Positions 16,957 to 25,414 are shown, numbered from the stretch's first letter. The stretch is 64,000 bases of DNA from Streptoverticillium olivoreticuli subsp. olivoreticuli (GCF_003391135.1 NZ_CP031455.1:1984001-2048000), one strand, 5' to 3'. The notes: generated by a model from the sequence alone, not told the origin. Numbers and translations: made by a program.

Positions 16957-18500
16957 CCGGCGTCACCTGCCGCCATGGCCATGACGGGGCCGAGAGCGGC
17001 CTCGTCGAGGAGCGGTTGCGGCTGCGGCCGGCGCCAGGGGCGCTCCACGGGCCGCTGTCCGACGCCCGCGAGGTCGCGGTAGATGTCGCGGAAGGCGCTG
17101 ATCGTCTGGCGGAGGGTGAACTGCTCGATGACGCGGAGCCGGGCGGCCTCGCCCATGCGGGCGCGCAGCCCGTCGTCCCGCAGCAGCTTCAGGGCCGCTT
17201 TCGCCATGCTCTCGGGGTCGCGGGGCGGGACGACGAGCCCGGCGTCGCCGACCGCTTCGCAGACCCCGCCCACGTCGGTGGAGACGGTGGCGCGGCCGCA
17301 GGACATGGCCTCGATGAGGGTGAAGGGGAAGCCTTCGCTGATGCTGGAGAGCATCACCACGTTGCCCGCGGCGTAGGCGTCGCGGATGTCCTCGACCCGG
17401 CCCTCGAAGACGACGGCCTCGCCCACGCCGAGCTCGGCGGCGAGCTTCTCGCAGGAGGTGCGGTAGGCCTCGCCGCCACGCGGGGTGCCGCCGAAGAGCC
17501 GCAGCCGCGCCTCGGGTATCTCGGCCCGTACGAGCGCGAACGCCCGGATCAGGGTCTCCAGGCCCTTGATCGGGTCGACGCGCCCGGCCCAGCTGAGCGT
17601 CGGGGTCTTCGGTTCCGGTCCGGCGGGCGGGAACGCCGCCGGGTCGACGCCGTTGTAGACGGTGCGGATCCGGGCGGGCGGGGTGCCCCCGTGCTCCTCC
17701 CAGCGCCGGTTGTAGCGGTTGCCGGGGGTGACGAGCGCGGCGCAGCGGTAGCTCTCGACGGCGAGCAGCCGGAACAGGCCCAGCATCAGGGCCTTGACCG
17801 GCCAGGTGTACGGCTCCGCGCGGAAGCCGAGGTAGCGCTCCCGCAGGTAGATGCCGTGTTCGGTGAGGAGGAAGGGGGTGCCGTGCCGGTGGTGGGCGAT
17901 CAGGCCCGGGAGCGCCGCGAGTCCGCCGCTCACCGCGTGGGTGACGCCCCCGGCGGGCGGGTCGGCGGCGAGCGGGCGGAGCGCGTGCTCCAGCAGGTCG
18001 GTGGCGGTCAGCGCGTCGTGGAGCGTGGGGCGCGCGGCGGCCGCGGCGAGCCCGGGTCGGTTCCAGACGCGGACGAGGGCGCGGGCGGCGGCCTCGCCGC
18101 GCAGGGCCGGGGCGAGGGTGCCCGCCGCGGCGTGGTCGGCCAGTCGGTAGAAGGCGCGCGGGAAGTGGTGTTCCTGCGCGGGGTCGAGGAGGGCGAGCAG
18201 GAACTGTTCGTAGCAGGCGAGGAAGGAGCGCAGGGCCCGGCCGCGCGGGGCGCGGCCGGCCGGGGGCGGGCCCCACAGCGGGTGGGACTCGACGCCGCGG
18301 ACGTGGGCCGGGAGTTCCCAGGCGAGGGACTCCCGGCCGGTGCCCGTGACCGCGATGACCCGGAAGTCGACGTCGGGCATGCCCTGCACCAACTGGTCGC
18401 ACCACACGCTCACTCCGCCATGGCTGTGCGGGTAGGTCCCCTCGGTGAGCAGCGTCACCGAGAGGGTGTCGGATGCCGTTTCGGCAAGCGGTCCGTGCAT
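16953..18500 (-). CDS. PelF-like GT4 glycosyltransferase (DUF3492 N-terminus)
   Basis: Cytosolic retaining glycosyltransferase of 515 residues. The N-terminal half carries the DUF3492 signature seen in PelF, LLTEGTYPHSHGGVSVWCD (about 17-35), then LLTEHGIYLRER; the C-terminal half is a GT4 Rossmann domain with AGRVDPIKGLETLI, FEGRVEDIRDAYAAGNVVML and the EX7E element EGFPFTLIE. PelF polymerises UDP-GalNAc/UDP-GlcNAc in Pel synthesis; by analogy this is the polymerase of the locus. The ATG at 18500 follows the deacetylase by 67 bases. Upstream in-frame sequence to 18851 is Pro/Arg-rich and not part of the protein. Confidence 0.85.
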   Translation of the reverse strand: MHGPLAETASDTLSVTLLTEGTYPHSHGGVSVWCDQLVQGMPDVDFRVIAVTGTGRESLAWELPAHVRGVESHPLWGPPPAGRAPRGRALRSFLACYEQFLLALLDPAQEHHFPRAFYRLADHAAAGTLAPALRGEAAARALVRVWNRPGLAAAAARPTLHDALTATDLLEHALRPLAADPPAGGVTHAVSGGLAALPGLIAHHRHGTPFLLTEHGIYLRERYLGFRAEPYTWPVKALMLGLFRLLAVESYRCAALVTPGNRYNRRWEEHGGTPPARIRTVYNGVDPAAFPPAGPEPKTPTLSWAGRVDPIKGLETLIRAFALVRAEIPEARLRLFGGTPRGGEAYRTSCEKLAAELGVGEAVVFEGRVEDIRDAYAAGNVVMLSSISEGFPFTLIEAMSCGRATVSTDVGGVCEAVGDAGLVVPPRDPESMAKAALKLLRDDGLRARMGEAARLRVIEQFTLRQTISAFRDIYRDLAGVGQRPVERPWRRPQPQPLLDEAALGPVMAMAAGDAG

Positions 18501-18567
18501 GAAATTCGGTTCTCCAGAGGTGGCGCGGCCTGAGGTGGTGGGGTGCGCGGAGGGCCTGCGAGCGGGT

Positions 18568-20745
18568 TCAGCGGCGGGCGGTCGGCACCGGGCCGTACGG
18601 CACGGCGTGGGCGACGCCCTGGGGAACGGTGAGCCGGGCCGCCGGGGCCTGCACCCGTGCGGCGTGGCCCGTGGGCGACGAGGTCGCCGGGGTCGCGGCG
18701 GTCGGCAGGGTGAAGGAGAGCTGGGGCTGTCCGGCGGCGGGCGCGGCCCAGCCGGAGCGCGTTCCGGCGTAGGCGGTGCCGAAGGGGGCGGTGGTGCCGC
18801 CCTGGAGCTGCACGGTGCCCTCGGGGAAGGTCGCGGTGGTCTGCACGCCACCGGGGGCGCTGACGGTGACGGCGGAGCCGATGCGGTAGGCCGTGACCTT
18901 GCCGGAGGCGAGCGCCGACTTCCAGGCGGCCCGCTTGCTCAGCTCCGTACCGATGTCCCGCATGCGGAGGTTGACGATCGGGGTGCTGTCGGCGTAGAGG
19001 CCGGCGTAGTCGGAGAGCGCCTTCTCCAGGACCGCGTAACCGATGCGCTCCTCGGAGAGGTTGGACTGGTGCATGAAGTGCGGCCGCGGGTCGTTGGCGA
19101 GCACGTGGCCGAGGGCGATCCGGGTCTCCAGGGGCACGATGTAGGAGTTGAAGCCCGTCTTCACGTCCAGCGGGGTCTTCAGGCAGGTGGTCACCTTGGA
19201 GTTCTCGCAGATGCCGCTGCCGCCGTCGGCCTTCTTGGTGTAGAGCCAGTTGTACTCGTCGGTCTCCTCGGCGGCGGTGCCGGTGTTGTAGAAGATGTTC
19301 ATCGGGTAGCGGGGCACGGTGAGCGCGGCGCCGACCGGGCGCTGCTGCGGTTCGCGCGAGGTGTCGCTGCCGACCCAGCTCACACCGTTGAGCGCCAGCA
19401 CCGGGGCGAGGTTGGGGTTGTCCTGGGTCTGCTGCGGGAGCGTCTTGAGGCCGGAGTGCTCGCCGGTGACGAGTTCGTCCCTGTCGAGGGTGAGCCCCTG
19501 CCGGGCGCCCCAGTTGAGGTTGTCGTTGATCTGGCTGTTGATGTAGGCGCCGCTGACCCACTTGGTGTTGCCGAAGAGGTCGGTCTGGCACTTCCACGGC
19601 ACGACGGTGGTGTTCTGCTCACAGCCGAGGAAGGCGTGGGTGTAGGTGTGGTTGATCCAGCGGAAGGACTTCTGGTCGGCGACGAGCTGGTTCAGGAGCG
19701 GGTCGGGCGCCCCGCCGTGGTCCGCCCGGTACTCCTCGCTGCCGACGCCGTTGTAGGCGAAGTCGATGGGGAGGTTGTGGCTCTGCGACCACTGCTTGGC
19801 GTACTGCGCGTCGGCCGCGGTCATCCGCAGCGCCGGGTGGTCGGGGGTGGGGTTGCCGGGGCAGTCGACGTCGCCGGGGGTGCACTTGAGCTTGGTGTCC
19901 CAGCGGTCGTCCGAGGCGAAGACGTCGTCGACGTGCACCCCGAAGTAGTTGCGGGAGGCGCCGAGGTGGACCCCTTGCGTCAGCCACTCCACGATGCCGC
20001 GGGAGACCAGCCGGAACTGCTGCTGGTACTGGTTGTAGACGAAGGTCACGACCAGCTCGCTGCGGCCGTCGTGGGCGTACTGGCCGATCAGCGAGCCGCG
20101 CCCGGTGCCGCCGGGTATGGGCGCGTCGAGGTAGCTGGTGTACGTGGCGCCGTCCGCCTGCTTGTCCAGCGGGGTGGAGAGATAGCCCCAACTCTCGTTC
20201 ACAGTGGGATCGTTGTCCTCAAAGGGAACGTTTTTCCTCAGGTATCCGAACGGCCCGGCGGCCCCGTCCGCGGTCACCTGCGCGGACTTGCCGTCGAGGC
20301 TGCCGCTGTAGCCGGAGTCCTGCGGGGTGTTGAGGCCCACGGCCGGGCGGGCGTACGTATAGGCGTCGACCTGGCGTATGCCGAAGCGCTTCTCGTAGGA
20401 CGCCAGCGCCGCCATCTCCGGCGAATTGGCGCCGAACGGGCTGTCGTTGGGCAGCACCACGCCCTGGAACTTCGCCCTGGGTCTGCCGTCGACGGTGTCG
20501 CTGAGGAACGCGTCGTCGATCCGGGCGCGCCCGGAGTCGGAGAGCGCGATGCTCGTGTACGGCGTGCCGGCGCCGTCGAGTTCGGCGCGTATCGCCTCGG
20601 TGGCGGGACCGCCGTCGTCGACGACGAGCACCCGCAGATCGATTCTCGCAGTGGTGTCGGCGGCCTGCGCCCCGGCCGCGGGAACGGCCATGGCGAGCAG
20701 GGCGCCCGCAGCGCAGGCCGCGGCAAGACGGGTCGAACGACCCAT
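18568..20745 (-). CDS. secreted Agd3-like polysaccharide deacetylase (CE18 type)
   Basis: 725-residue exported protein with a Sec signal peptide (about 1-29, ending AQAADT). Its architecture matches Agd3, the fungal galactosaminogalactan deacetylase: an N-terminal beta-rich domain (IDLRVLVVDDGGPATEAIRA), then a circularly arranged NodB-like catalytic part with His271-Val-Asp273-Asp274, the metal motif HTYTH (366-370) and a late HFMHQSN element (556-562), and a C-terminal beta domain ending in an Ala/Pro-rich tail. Such enzymes partially deacetylate GalNAc polymers, giving cationic, adhesive glycan. The start has GGGGGGAG six bases upstream. It is the first gene of the eight-gene operon, behind an 846-base regulatory gap. 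Confidence 0.82.
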   Translation of the reverse strand: MGRSTRLAAACAAGALLAMAVPAAGAQAADTTARIDLRVLVVDDGGPATEAIRAELDGAGTPYTSIALSDSGRARIDDAFLSDTVDGRPRAKFQGVVLPNDSPFGANSPEMAALASYEKRFGIRQVDAYTYARPAVGLNTPQDSGYSGSLDGKSAQVTADGAAGPFGYLRKNVPFEDNDPTVNESWGYLSTPLDKQADGATYTSYLDAPIPGGTGRGSLIGQYAHDGRSELVVTFVYNQYQQQFRLVSRGIVEWLTQGVHLGASRNYFGVHVDDVFASDDRWDTKLKCTPGDVDCPGNPTPDHPALRMTAADAQYAKQWSQSHNLPIDFAYNGVGSEEYRADHGGAPDPLLNQLVADQKSFRWINHTYTHAFLGCEQNTTVVPWKCQTDLFGNTKWVSGAYINSQINDNLNWGARQGLTLDRDELVTGEHSGLKTLPQQTQDNPNLAPVLALNGVSWVGSDTSREPQQRPVGAALTVPRYPMNIFYNTGTAAEETDEYNWLYTKKADGGSGICENSKVTTCLKTPLDVKTGFNSYIVPLETRIALGHVLANDPRPHFMHQSNLSEERIGYAVLEKALSDYAGLYADSTPIVNLRMRDIGTELSKRAAWKSALASGKVTAYRIGSAVTVSAPGGVQTTATFPEGTVQLQGGTTAPFGTAYAGTRSGWAAPAAGQPQLSFTLPTAATPATSSPTGHAARVQAPAARLTVPQGVAHAVPYGPVPTARR

Positions 20746-20931
20746 GATTTTCTCCCCCCAGAACGGGCACGCGCACCCCGTGCGCCGCCGTCCGGTAAGA
20801 ACGCGTGCACGCAGCACCGGACCCGGCACCACGGCACATCGAATAAGTCCCCAGGAGCGGCCCCTTCGCGGTCGCGCCTCCCCACCCGACCGCCCGCTTC
20901 TCCCGCACCCTGCGCGGACGCCATGTCCGTC

Positions 20932-20965
20932 GCCGATGCCGTACGGCCGGAGCCGATGCCGTACG
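20932..20965. repeat. direct repeat GCCGATGCCGTACG, 20-base period
   Basis: Two perfect copies of GCCGATGCCGTACG start at 20932 and 20952, so they are in phase on the helix (two turns). The first runs into the palindrome GCCGTACGGC. They lie about 190-220 bases upstream of the exopolysaccharide operon start codon and may bind a regulator. Confidence 0.45.
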
Positions 20966-21004
20966 ACGGTGTCCGCGAGCGCAGGGCACGGCGGTGCCGC
21001 GACC

Positions 21005-21028
21005 TCGAGAGGCACCGATGCCTCTCGA
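21005..21028. promoter_or_regulatory. perfect inverted repeat, candidate operator
   Basis: TCGAGAGGCA-N4-TGCCTCTCGA is a perfect 10-base inverted repeat. On the strand of the exopolysaccharide operon it lies immediately downstream of a TATATG-like element at about 21038-21043, where a bound repressor or a 5' hairpin would act. Confidence 0.45.
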
Positions 21029-21591
21029 CCGCCCAGCCATATAGTGCGCCATGGCCGAACGTCTCGCTGGCGCACTGCCGAGTAGCCCGGACGCATGTGA
21101 CCGGGGTCTGTCCGGAATTGAGCGCACCGCCGCCGGGGCCCCGGCCGGGCCGTGGGACGCCGACTGCCGCGGTCACCTCCGGGGTGACCTGTGCCGACAT
21201 TGGTGTGCACCGCCGTGATGCGCACCGTCGTCGCGCCGTGTCGCACGGGTCACCCGGGGAACGGAGCGCCCGGAGATCGGCCTGATGATTACTGTCCGGC
21301 TTGCCCGTTGCACCCGTCAATTGTCGGATACATCCCCCGCTCGTCGATCTCCGTGACCGCGGTTTTCAAGATCCATTCAAAGCCGGAAAGGCAACCGGAA
21401 GCAACGCTCCCCCCTCTAAGTAAGGTTGTCCTCAAATCCTTGGGGGATGGATCAACTCCGGTTGACCCGCAGCATGTTGGAGAATCGCTCGCAGGAAACG
21501 GAATTTTATCCCCCGGTTATCTGCTCCCGGCAGATCCGCTCAGCGCTCGGAGCACTTCCGTGAACGCCCGTGACCAGGCAGGGTTTCCCGC

Positions 21592-22584
21592 ATGAGGCTA
21601 CTGATACTGGGCGGAACGGAATTCGTGGGCCACGCCGTCACCGAGGCGGCCCTGGCCCGCGGCTGGGAGGTGACCGTCTTCCACCGGGGGCGGCACGCGG
21701 CACCGGCGGGCGCGGTCGCCCTGCACGGCGACCGCACGGCGCCGGGCGGATACGCGGCCCTGGGCGCGGGCGAGTGGGACGCCGTCGTCGACACCTGGTC
21801 GGCGGCGCCGACGGCCGTGCGCGACGCGGCACGGGCCCTGGCCGGGCGGGTCGGGCGGTACGCGTATGTCTCGACGGGCTCCGTGTACACCTACCCCTCG
21901 CCCGACGGGCACGACGAGAGCCACCCCGTGGTCGACGGCTCGCCGGACGCGGACGCCGTGGACTACGCGCGGGACAAGCGCGGCGGAGAGCTCGCGGCGA
22001 CCGCGGCCTTCGGTGACGACGCGACGCTCCTGGTGCGCTCCGGGCTGATCCTCGGCCCCCGCGAGAACATCGGCCGGCTGCCGTGGTGGCTGAACCGGAT
22101 CGCCCGCGGCGGGCCGGTCCTGGCGCCGGGGCCGCGCGATCTGGAGTTGCAGTTCATCGACGTGCGCGACCTCGCCGCCTGGACCCTGGACGCCGTCGCG
22201 GACGGGCTCGCGGGCCCGTACAACCTGATCGCCCCGCCGGGCCACACGACGACGGGCGCCCTGCTGGAGGCCTGCGTACGCGTCACCGGCTCCGACGCGG
22301 AGCTGCGCTGGACCGACCCCGAACCGATCCTCGCGGCGGGCGTCCGGCCCTGGACGGACCTTCCGGTGTGGGTGCCGCGGGGCGAGCTGTACGACACGCT
22401 GCACCGGGGGTCGGCGGCGAAGGCCCTGGCCGCGGGGCTGCGGTGCCGGCCCGCGGAGGAGACAGTGGCCGACACGTGGGCGTGGCTGCGGTCGCTGGGG
22501 GGCGTGGCACCGCAGCGGCCGGACCGCCCGGCTCCGGGGCTGGATCCCGAACTGGAGGCGAAGGTCCTGGGCGCCGGCGGCTGA
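21592..22584 (+). CDS. NAD-dependent epimerase/reductase (extended SDR)
   Basis: 330-residue extended SDR. The dinucleotide motif is LILGGTEFVGHAV (residues 4-16), followed by STGSVYTYP and YARDKRGGE, which supplies the Tyr-x-x-x-Lys pair as YARDK. The C-terminal part (RSGLILGPREN ... FIDVRDLAAWTLDAV) is typical of atypical SDR epimerases and reductases that use NAD(P)H. The ATG at 21592 is used. It diverges from the exopolysaccharide operon and may belong to it functionally, but SDRs of this group are widespread and the substrate is unknown. A strong hairpin (22596-22621) ends the transcript just after the stop codon. Confidence 0.8.
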   Translation: MRLLILGGTEFVGHAVTEAALARGWEVTVFHRGRHAAPAGAVALHGDRTAPGGYAALGAGEWDAVVDTWSAAPTAVRDAARALAGRVGRYAYVSTGSVYTYPSPDGHDESHPVVDGSPDADAVDYARDKRGGELAATAAFGDDATLLVRSGLILGPRENIGRLPWWLNRIARGGPVLAPGPRDLELQFIDVRDLAAWTLDAVADGLAGPYNLIAPPGHTTTGALLEACVRVTGSDAELRWTDPEPILAAGVRPWTDLPVWVPRGELYDTLHRGSAAKALAAGLRCRPAEETVADTWAWLRSLGGVAPQRPDRPAPGLDPELEAKVLGAGG

Positions 22585-22595
22585 CACCTCGCGTG

Positions 22596-22621
22596 CCGGG
22601 CGGGCCGGACGGCCCGCCCGG
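22596..22621 (+). terminator. strong GC hairpin after the SDR gene
   Basis: CCGGGCGGGCC-N4-GGCCCGCCCGG gives perfect 11-base arms, 12 bases after the stop codon. No T-run follows. Confidence 0.6.
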
Positions 22622-22657
22622 TGCCGGAATCGCCGGGCCGCACCCGCCGACATAAAA

Positions 22658-22673
22658 TGACAATGATCATCGA
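22658..22673. promoter_or_regulatory. possible Fur-family (Zur-like) box
   Basis: TGACAATGATCATCGA sits in an unusually AT-rich stretch about 70 bases before the esterase start. It resembles the core of actinobacterial Zur boxes (TGAnAATGATnnTCA-like) and contains the palindrome ATGATCAT. The match is partial. Confidence 0.25.
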
Positions 22674-22740
22674 ACGGTAAACCCGTACCGGTCCTGTCCC
22701 GTCTCCCCTGGAGAAATCCCCTCCAAGAGGAGTCACCACC

Positions 22741-23859
22741 GTGGGCCTCACGTCCCAGGCATTGCTGACAGTCCTCGCGCTCGTCGCCCTCGCGGTGTGC
22801 GCGCTCGTGATCTGGCTGTGGCCGCGCGTCGCGAAGAAGGGCCTCCTCGCCCTGGCCGGCCGGATCGGGCTGCTGGTCGTCACCCAGGTCAGCATCCTGG
22901 CGCTGCTCCTGGTCGCCGGGAACAACATCTACGGCTTCTACTCCACTTGGAACGAGCTCCTCGGCCGTGCCTCCAGCCGGCAGTCGCTCCAGCCGGGCGC
23001 GGAGGGCGGCGAGCGGGTGCCCGCGCTCACGGTCAAGGGCCAGGAGTCCGCGGGCCTGAAGGGCGGCCGGGAAAAGGCCGGTCAGGTCGACCGGATCGAG
23101 ATCCGCGGACCGGTCAGCGGGCTGGGCATGGACGGCTACGCCTATCTGCCGCCGCAGTACTTCCAGAAGGAACACGCGAACGAGAAGTTCCCCGTGGTCG
23201 TGGCGATCACGGGCCAGCCGGGGGTCTCCAAGAACCTCATCACCCAGCTCAAGGTCCCGCAGTCGGCCTCGTCCGCCATCATGGCGAAGCGGATCCGGCC
23301 GACCATCTATCTCCTGGTGCGCCCCTCGGTCGTCGCCGACCGCGACACCAACTGCACGGACGTGCCGGGCGGCCCGCAGGCGCTGACCTTCTTCAACCAG
23401 GACCTCCCGCTGGCCGTGTACGAGCAGTACCGCGCGGCCGACACCCCGGGCAGCTGGGGCGCCGTGGGCAACTCCACCGGCGGCTACTGCGCGCTGAAGC
23501 TCGCCATGACCAACCCCGCGCGGTACGGCGCGGCAGCGGGCCTGTCCGCGGACTACTTCGCCCGGCAGGACGGCAAGACCGGCGACCTCTACGCCGGCAG
23601 CAAGGCGTACAAGAACGAGAACGACCTGACCTGGCGCCTCGAACACATGCCCCCGCCGCCGGTGTCCCTGCTGGTGTCGACGAGCAAGACGGGCGAGGAG
23701 AACTACGAGCCGACCCTGAAGTTCGCGGCCAAGGCAAAGGCTCCGACCCACGTCACCAAGCTCATCCGCGACGAAGGGGGACACAACTTCCAGACGTGGC
23801 GCGAGGAGTACCCGCTCGTGCTGGGCTGGCTGGACAAGGAGCTCTCCGCGAAGAAGTAG
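22741..23859 (+). CDS. membrane-anchored esterase (alpha/beta hydrolase, esterase D type)
   Basis: 372-residue hydrolase with two N-terminal hydrophobic helices (about 5-25 and 38-62), a linker and an alpha/beta-hydrolase domain of the putative-esterase (Ag85/esterase D) class. The nucleophile elbow is GNSTGGY, the Ser lying at about residue 243, and the catalytic His is in EGGHNF near residue 345. Relatives include secreted acyl/mycolyl transferase-like esterases; the substrate is unknown. The GTG start at 22741 follows the ribosome site AAGAGGAG. A possible Zur-like box lies upstream. An 18-base imperfect tandem repeat with hairpin potential (23865-23899) follows the gene. Confidence 0.85.
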   Translation: MGLTSQALLTVLALVALAVCALVIWLWPRVAKKGLLALAGRIGLLVVTQVSILALLLVAGNNIYGFYSTWNELLGRASSRQSLQPGAEGGERVPALTVKGQESAGLKGGREKAGQVDRIEIRGPVSGLGMDGYAYLPPQYFQKEHANEKFPVVVAITGQPGVSKNLITQLKVPQSASSAIMAKRIRPTIYLLVRPSVVADRDTNCTDVPGGPQALTFFNQDLPLAVYEQYRAADTPGSWGAVGNSTGGYCALKLAMTNPARYGAAAGLSADYFARQDGKTGDLYAGSKAYKNENDLTWRLEHMPPPPVSLLVSTSKTGEENYEPTLKFAAKAKAPTHVTKLIRDEGGHNFQTWREEYPLVLGWLDKELSAKK

Positions 23860-23864
23860 CTCCG

Positions 23865-23899
23865 GGCTCCATGCGGGATCCCGGCTCCATGCCGGATCC
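23865..23899 (+). repeat. imperfect tandem repeat, 18-base period
   Basis: GGCTCCATGCGGGATCC and GGCTCCATGCCGGATCC are adjacent copies differing at one base. The junction can fold into a stem GATCCCGGC/GCCGGATC, so the unit may act as a transcription terminator for the esterase gene. Confidence 0.45.
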
Positions 23900-23958
23900 C
23901 GAAAAATCACCCGAACGCGGGAATGCGCGCAAAGTAATGGCAATCTTACGCTGAGCGC

Positions 23959-24312
23959 ATGCCTGGTTGGGGTCTCGCTCTGCCGCAGTCCGTGCTCCGC
24001 GCCGCGGCCGCCGTGCTGATCTCCCTGCTGCTGATCCTCGCGGGCGGCGGCGTCCAGGCCGTCGATTACGGCGACGACCGCGAAGAGGGCTCCTCCTCGC
24101 TGGAGTTCACGCCGTCCGACGACTGCGCCACCTCCGTGCTGCTGCTCCCCGGCAGCGCCGTGCGCGAGGGGCGACGCTCCGGGCACCGCGTCCCCCTGCT
24201 CACCGGCCCGACCACGCCGGTCGCCCGCCTGCGCGTCCCCCTGCTCGTCTCCCGCGCCGACGCCGCTCCGGCGTGCGCCGCCCGCGCGGGTCACACCGTC
24301 CTGCGCTGCTGA
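23959..24312 (+). CDS. small hypothetical membrane or secreted protein
   Basis: 117 residues with one strongly hydrophobic N-terminal segment (about 13-34, AAAAVLISLLLILAGGGVQA), then a short acidic stretch and an Arg/Pro-rich tail ending in Cys. No family is recognised. Codon usage follows the high third-position GC of its neighbours, which supports a real gene, but there is no clear ribosome site and no partner. It could be a signal-anchored peptide of a type often annotated as hypothetical in Streptomyces. Confidence 0.5.
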   Translation: MPGWGLALPQSVLRAAAAVLISLLLILAGGGVQAVDYGDDREEGSSSLEFTPSDDCATSVLLLPGSAVREGRRSGHRVPLLTGPTTPVARLRVPLLVSRADAAPACAARAGHTVLRC

Positions 24313-24399
24313 GGGTGAGGCGCGGGCCCCTGCCCGGGGGCCGCCGCGCCGTCCACCGCCCCCGCACATCCAGCAGGTACGAGAGCAGAGAGAGTCGTC

Positions 24400-24678
24400 A
24401 TGCCCCTCGACCCCGCGCGTGCCATGGGTGCCTATCTGCGCGCCCAGGTCTACCGCGACCACGCCTCCGGGCCACCGCCCGCCGTCACCCCCGAAGGGCC
24501 CTCGGACCGGCCCGAACCCCCCGACCGCTCCCCCTCGGTCGCGGAGCCGGACGCCCCGGCCGCCGCTCCGCCGGAACGCGTCCTGCGGGCCGTCCCCCGG
24601 CCGCCCGGAAGGCTCGCCAGGCTGCTGCTGTTCCTGCGTCAGGAGTCCACCGCCGCCCCGGACGCCCGGCAGCCCTGA
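24400..24678 (+). CDS. small hypothetical protein
   Basis: 92 residues, Pro/Ala-rich and probably disordered between about 22 and 70, flanked by a short helix (ARAMGAYLRAQVYRDHA) and a basic C-terminal helix (RLARLLLFLRQE) that could bind a membrane surface. GAGAGAG precedes the ATG. It lies 38 bases before the PhzF-like gene on the same strand. No family recognised and no function assigned. Confidence 0.45.
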   Translation: MPLDPARAMGAYLRAQVYRDHASGPPPAVTPEGPSDRPEPPDRSPSVAEPDAPAAAPPERVLRAVPRPPGRLARLLLFLRQESTAAPDARQP

Positions 24679-24716
24679 CCCCGACCGGCGCACACGGCCT
24701 GATGTTGAATGCCGGG

Positions 24717-25364
24717 ATGATCGATATCCAGGTGCTCCATGTCTTCACCGGGCCCGACGGCGAGGGCGGCAACGCCCTCGGCGTCGTCCGCGACGGCGCG
24801 GCCGTGCGGGGTGACGCCGCCAGGAAGGAACTCGCCGCCGGACTCGGCTACAGCGAGACCGTGTTCGTCGACGACGCCGAGCGAGGCGTCGTCGACATCT
24901 GGACGCCCAGCGTCCGGCTGCCCTTCGCCGGCCACCCGCTCGTCGGCGTGGGGTGGCTGCTGGGGACGGACGTGCTGCGGCCGCCCGCGGGCGAGGTCCA
25001 CGTCCACGGGGACGGCGAGTTCACCTGGGTGCGCGGCCGCGCCGCGTGGGCCGCCGGACGGCACACCGAGCGGTACGCGTCGGCCGCCGAGGTCGACGAG
25101 CTGCCCGCGCCGCCCGAGGGCGAGGGCTGGTTGTACGCCTGGGCCTGGCAGGACGAGCGCGCGGGGCGGGTGCGCGCCCGCGGCTTTCCCCGCCGCGGCG
25201 ACGGCATCGTCGAGGACGAGGCGACGGGCGCTGCCGCGCTGGTGCTCACCGACCGGCTGGACCGTGCCCTCGACATCCGCCAGGGCGCGGCCTCGCAGAT
25301 CCTCACCCGGCCCCGCGCCGACGGCACGATCGACATCGGCGGCCGGGTGGCGCGCGCCGCCTGA
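24717..25364 (+). CDS. short PhzF-family isomerase-like protein
   Basis: PhzF-fold protein (diaminopimelate epimerase-like). The N-terminus MIDIQVLHVFTG, the GNALGVV turn, YSETVFV and the motif RLPFAGHPLVGVGW are typical PhzF landmarks, and DEATGAAA near the C-terminus is the second-half signature. At 215 residues it is shorter than PhzF (about 280): the segment between the two domains is missing, as in other short actinobacterial versions. The acidic catalytic residue of PhzF lies near SET, which is conserved here. ATG 24717 is chosen over 24702 because the family starts at MIDIQ. No phenazine genes are nearby, so the substrate is unknown. Confidence 0.8.
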   Translation: MIDIQVLHVFTGPDGEGGNALGVVRDGAAVRGDAARKELAAGLGYSETVFVDDAERGVVDIWTPSVRLPFAGHPLVGVGWLLGTDVLRPPAGEVHVHGDGEFTWVRGRAAWAAGRHTERYASAAEVDELPAPPEGEGWLYAWAWQDERAGRVRARGFPRRGDGIVEDEATGAAALVLTDRLDRALDIRQGAASQILTRPRADGTIDIGGRVARAA

Positions 25365-25414
25365 GCCTTCGGGGCGGCGGCCACAGGGCCGGGGCCGTTT
25401 CCTATGCTGATGGT

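Larger units (their letters stand above)
20746..21591. other. long divergent regulatory gap upstream of the exopolysaccharide operon
   Basis: No convincing gene lies in these 846 bases between the deacetylase and the divergent SDR. The gap holds a 14-base direct repeat (20932-20965), a perfect inverted repeat (21005-21028) next to a TATA-rich stretch (about 21039-21045), and a markedly AT-richer block about 21280-21530. A long untranslated leader of roughly 250 bases for the operon is likely if transcription starts near the inverted repeat; this is inference. Confidence 0.5.

Noticed and set aside
18445..21285. 946-codon open frame on the plus strand
   Set aside because: Antisense to the Agd3-like deacetylase, low-complexity and without ribosome site.
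21191..21595. 134-codon frame in the regulatory gap of the exopolysaccharide operon
   Set aside because: Codon bias and composition are unlike coding DNA here; it crosses AT-rich promoter-like sequence and overlaps the SDR start.
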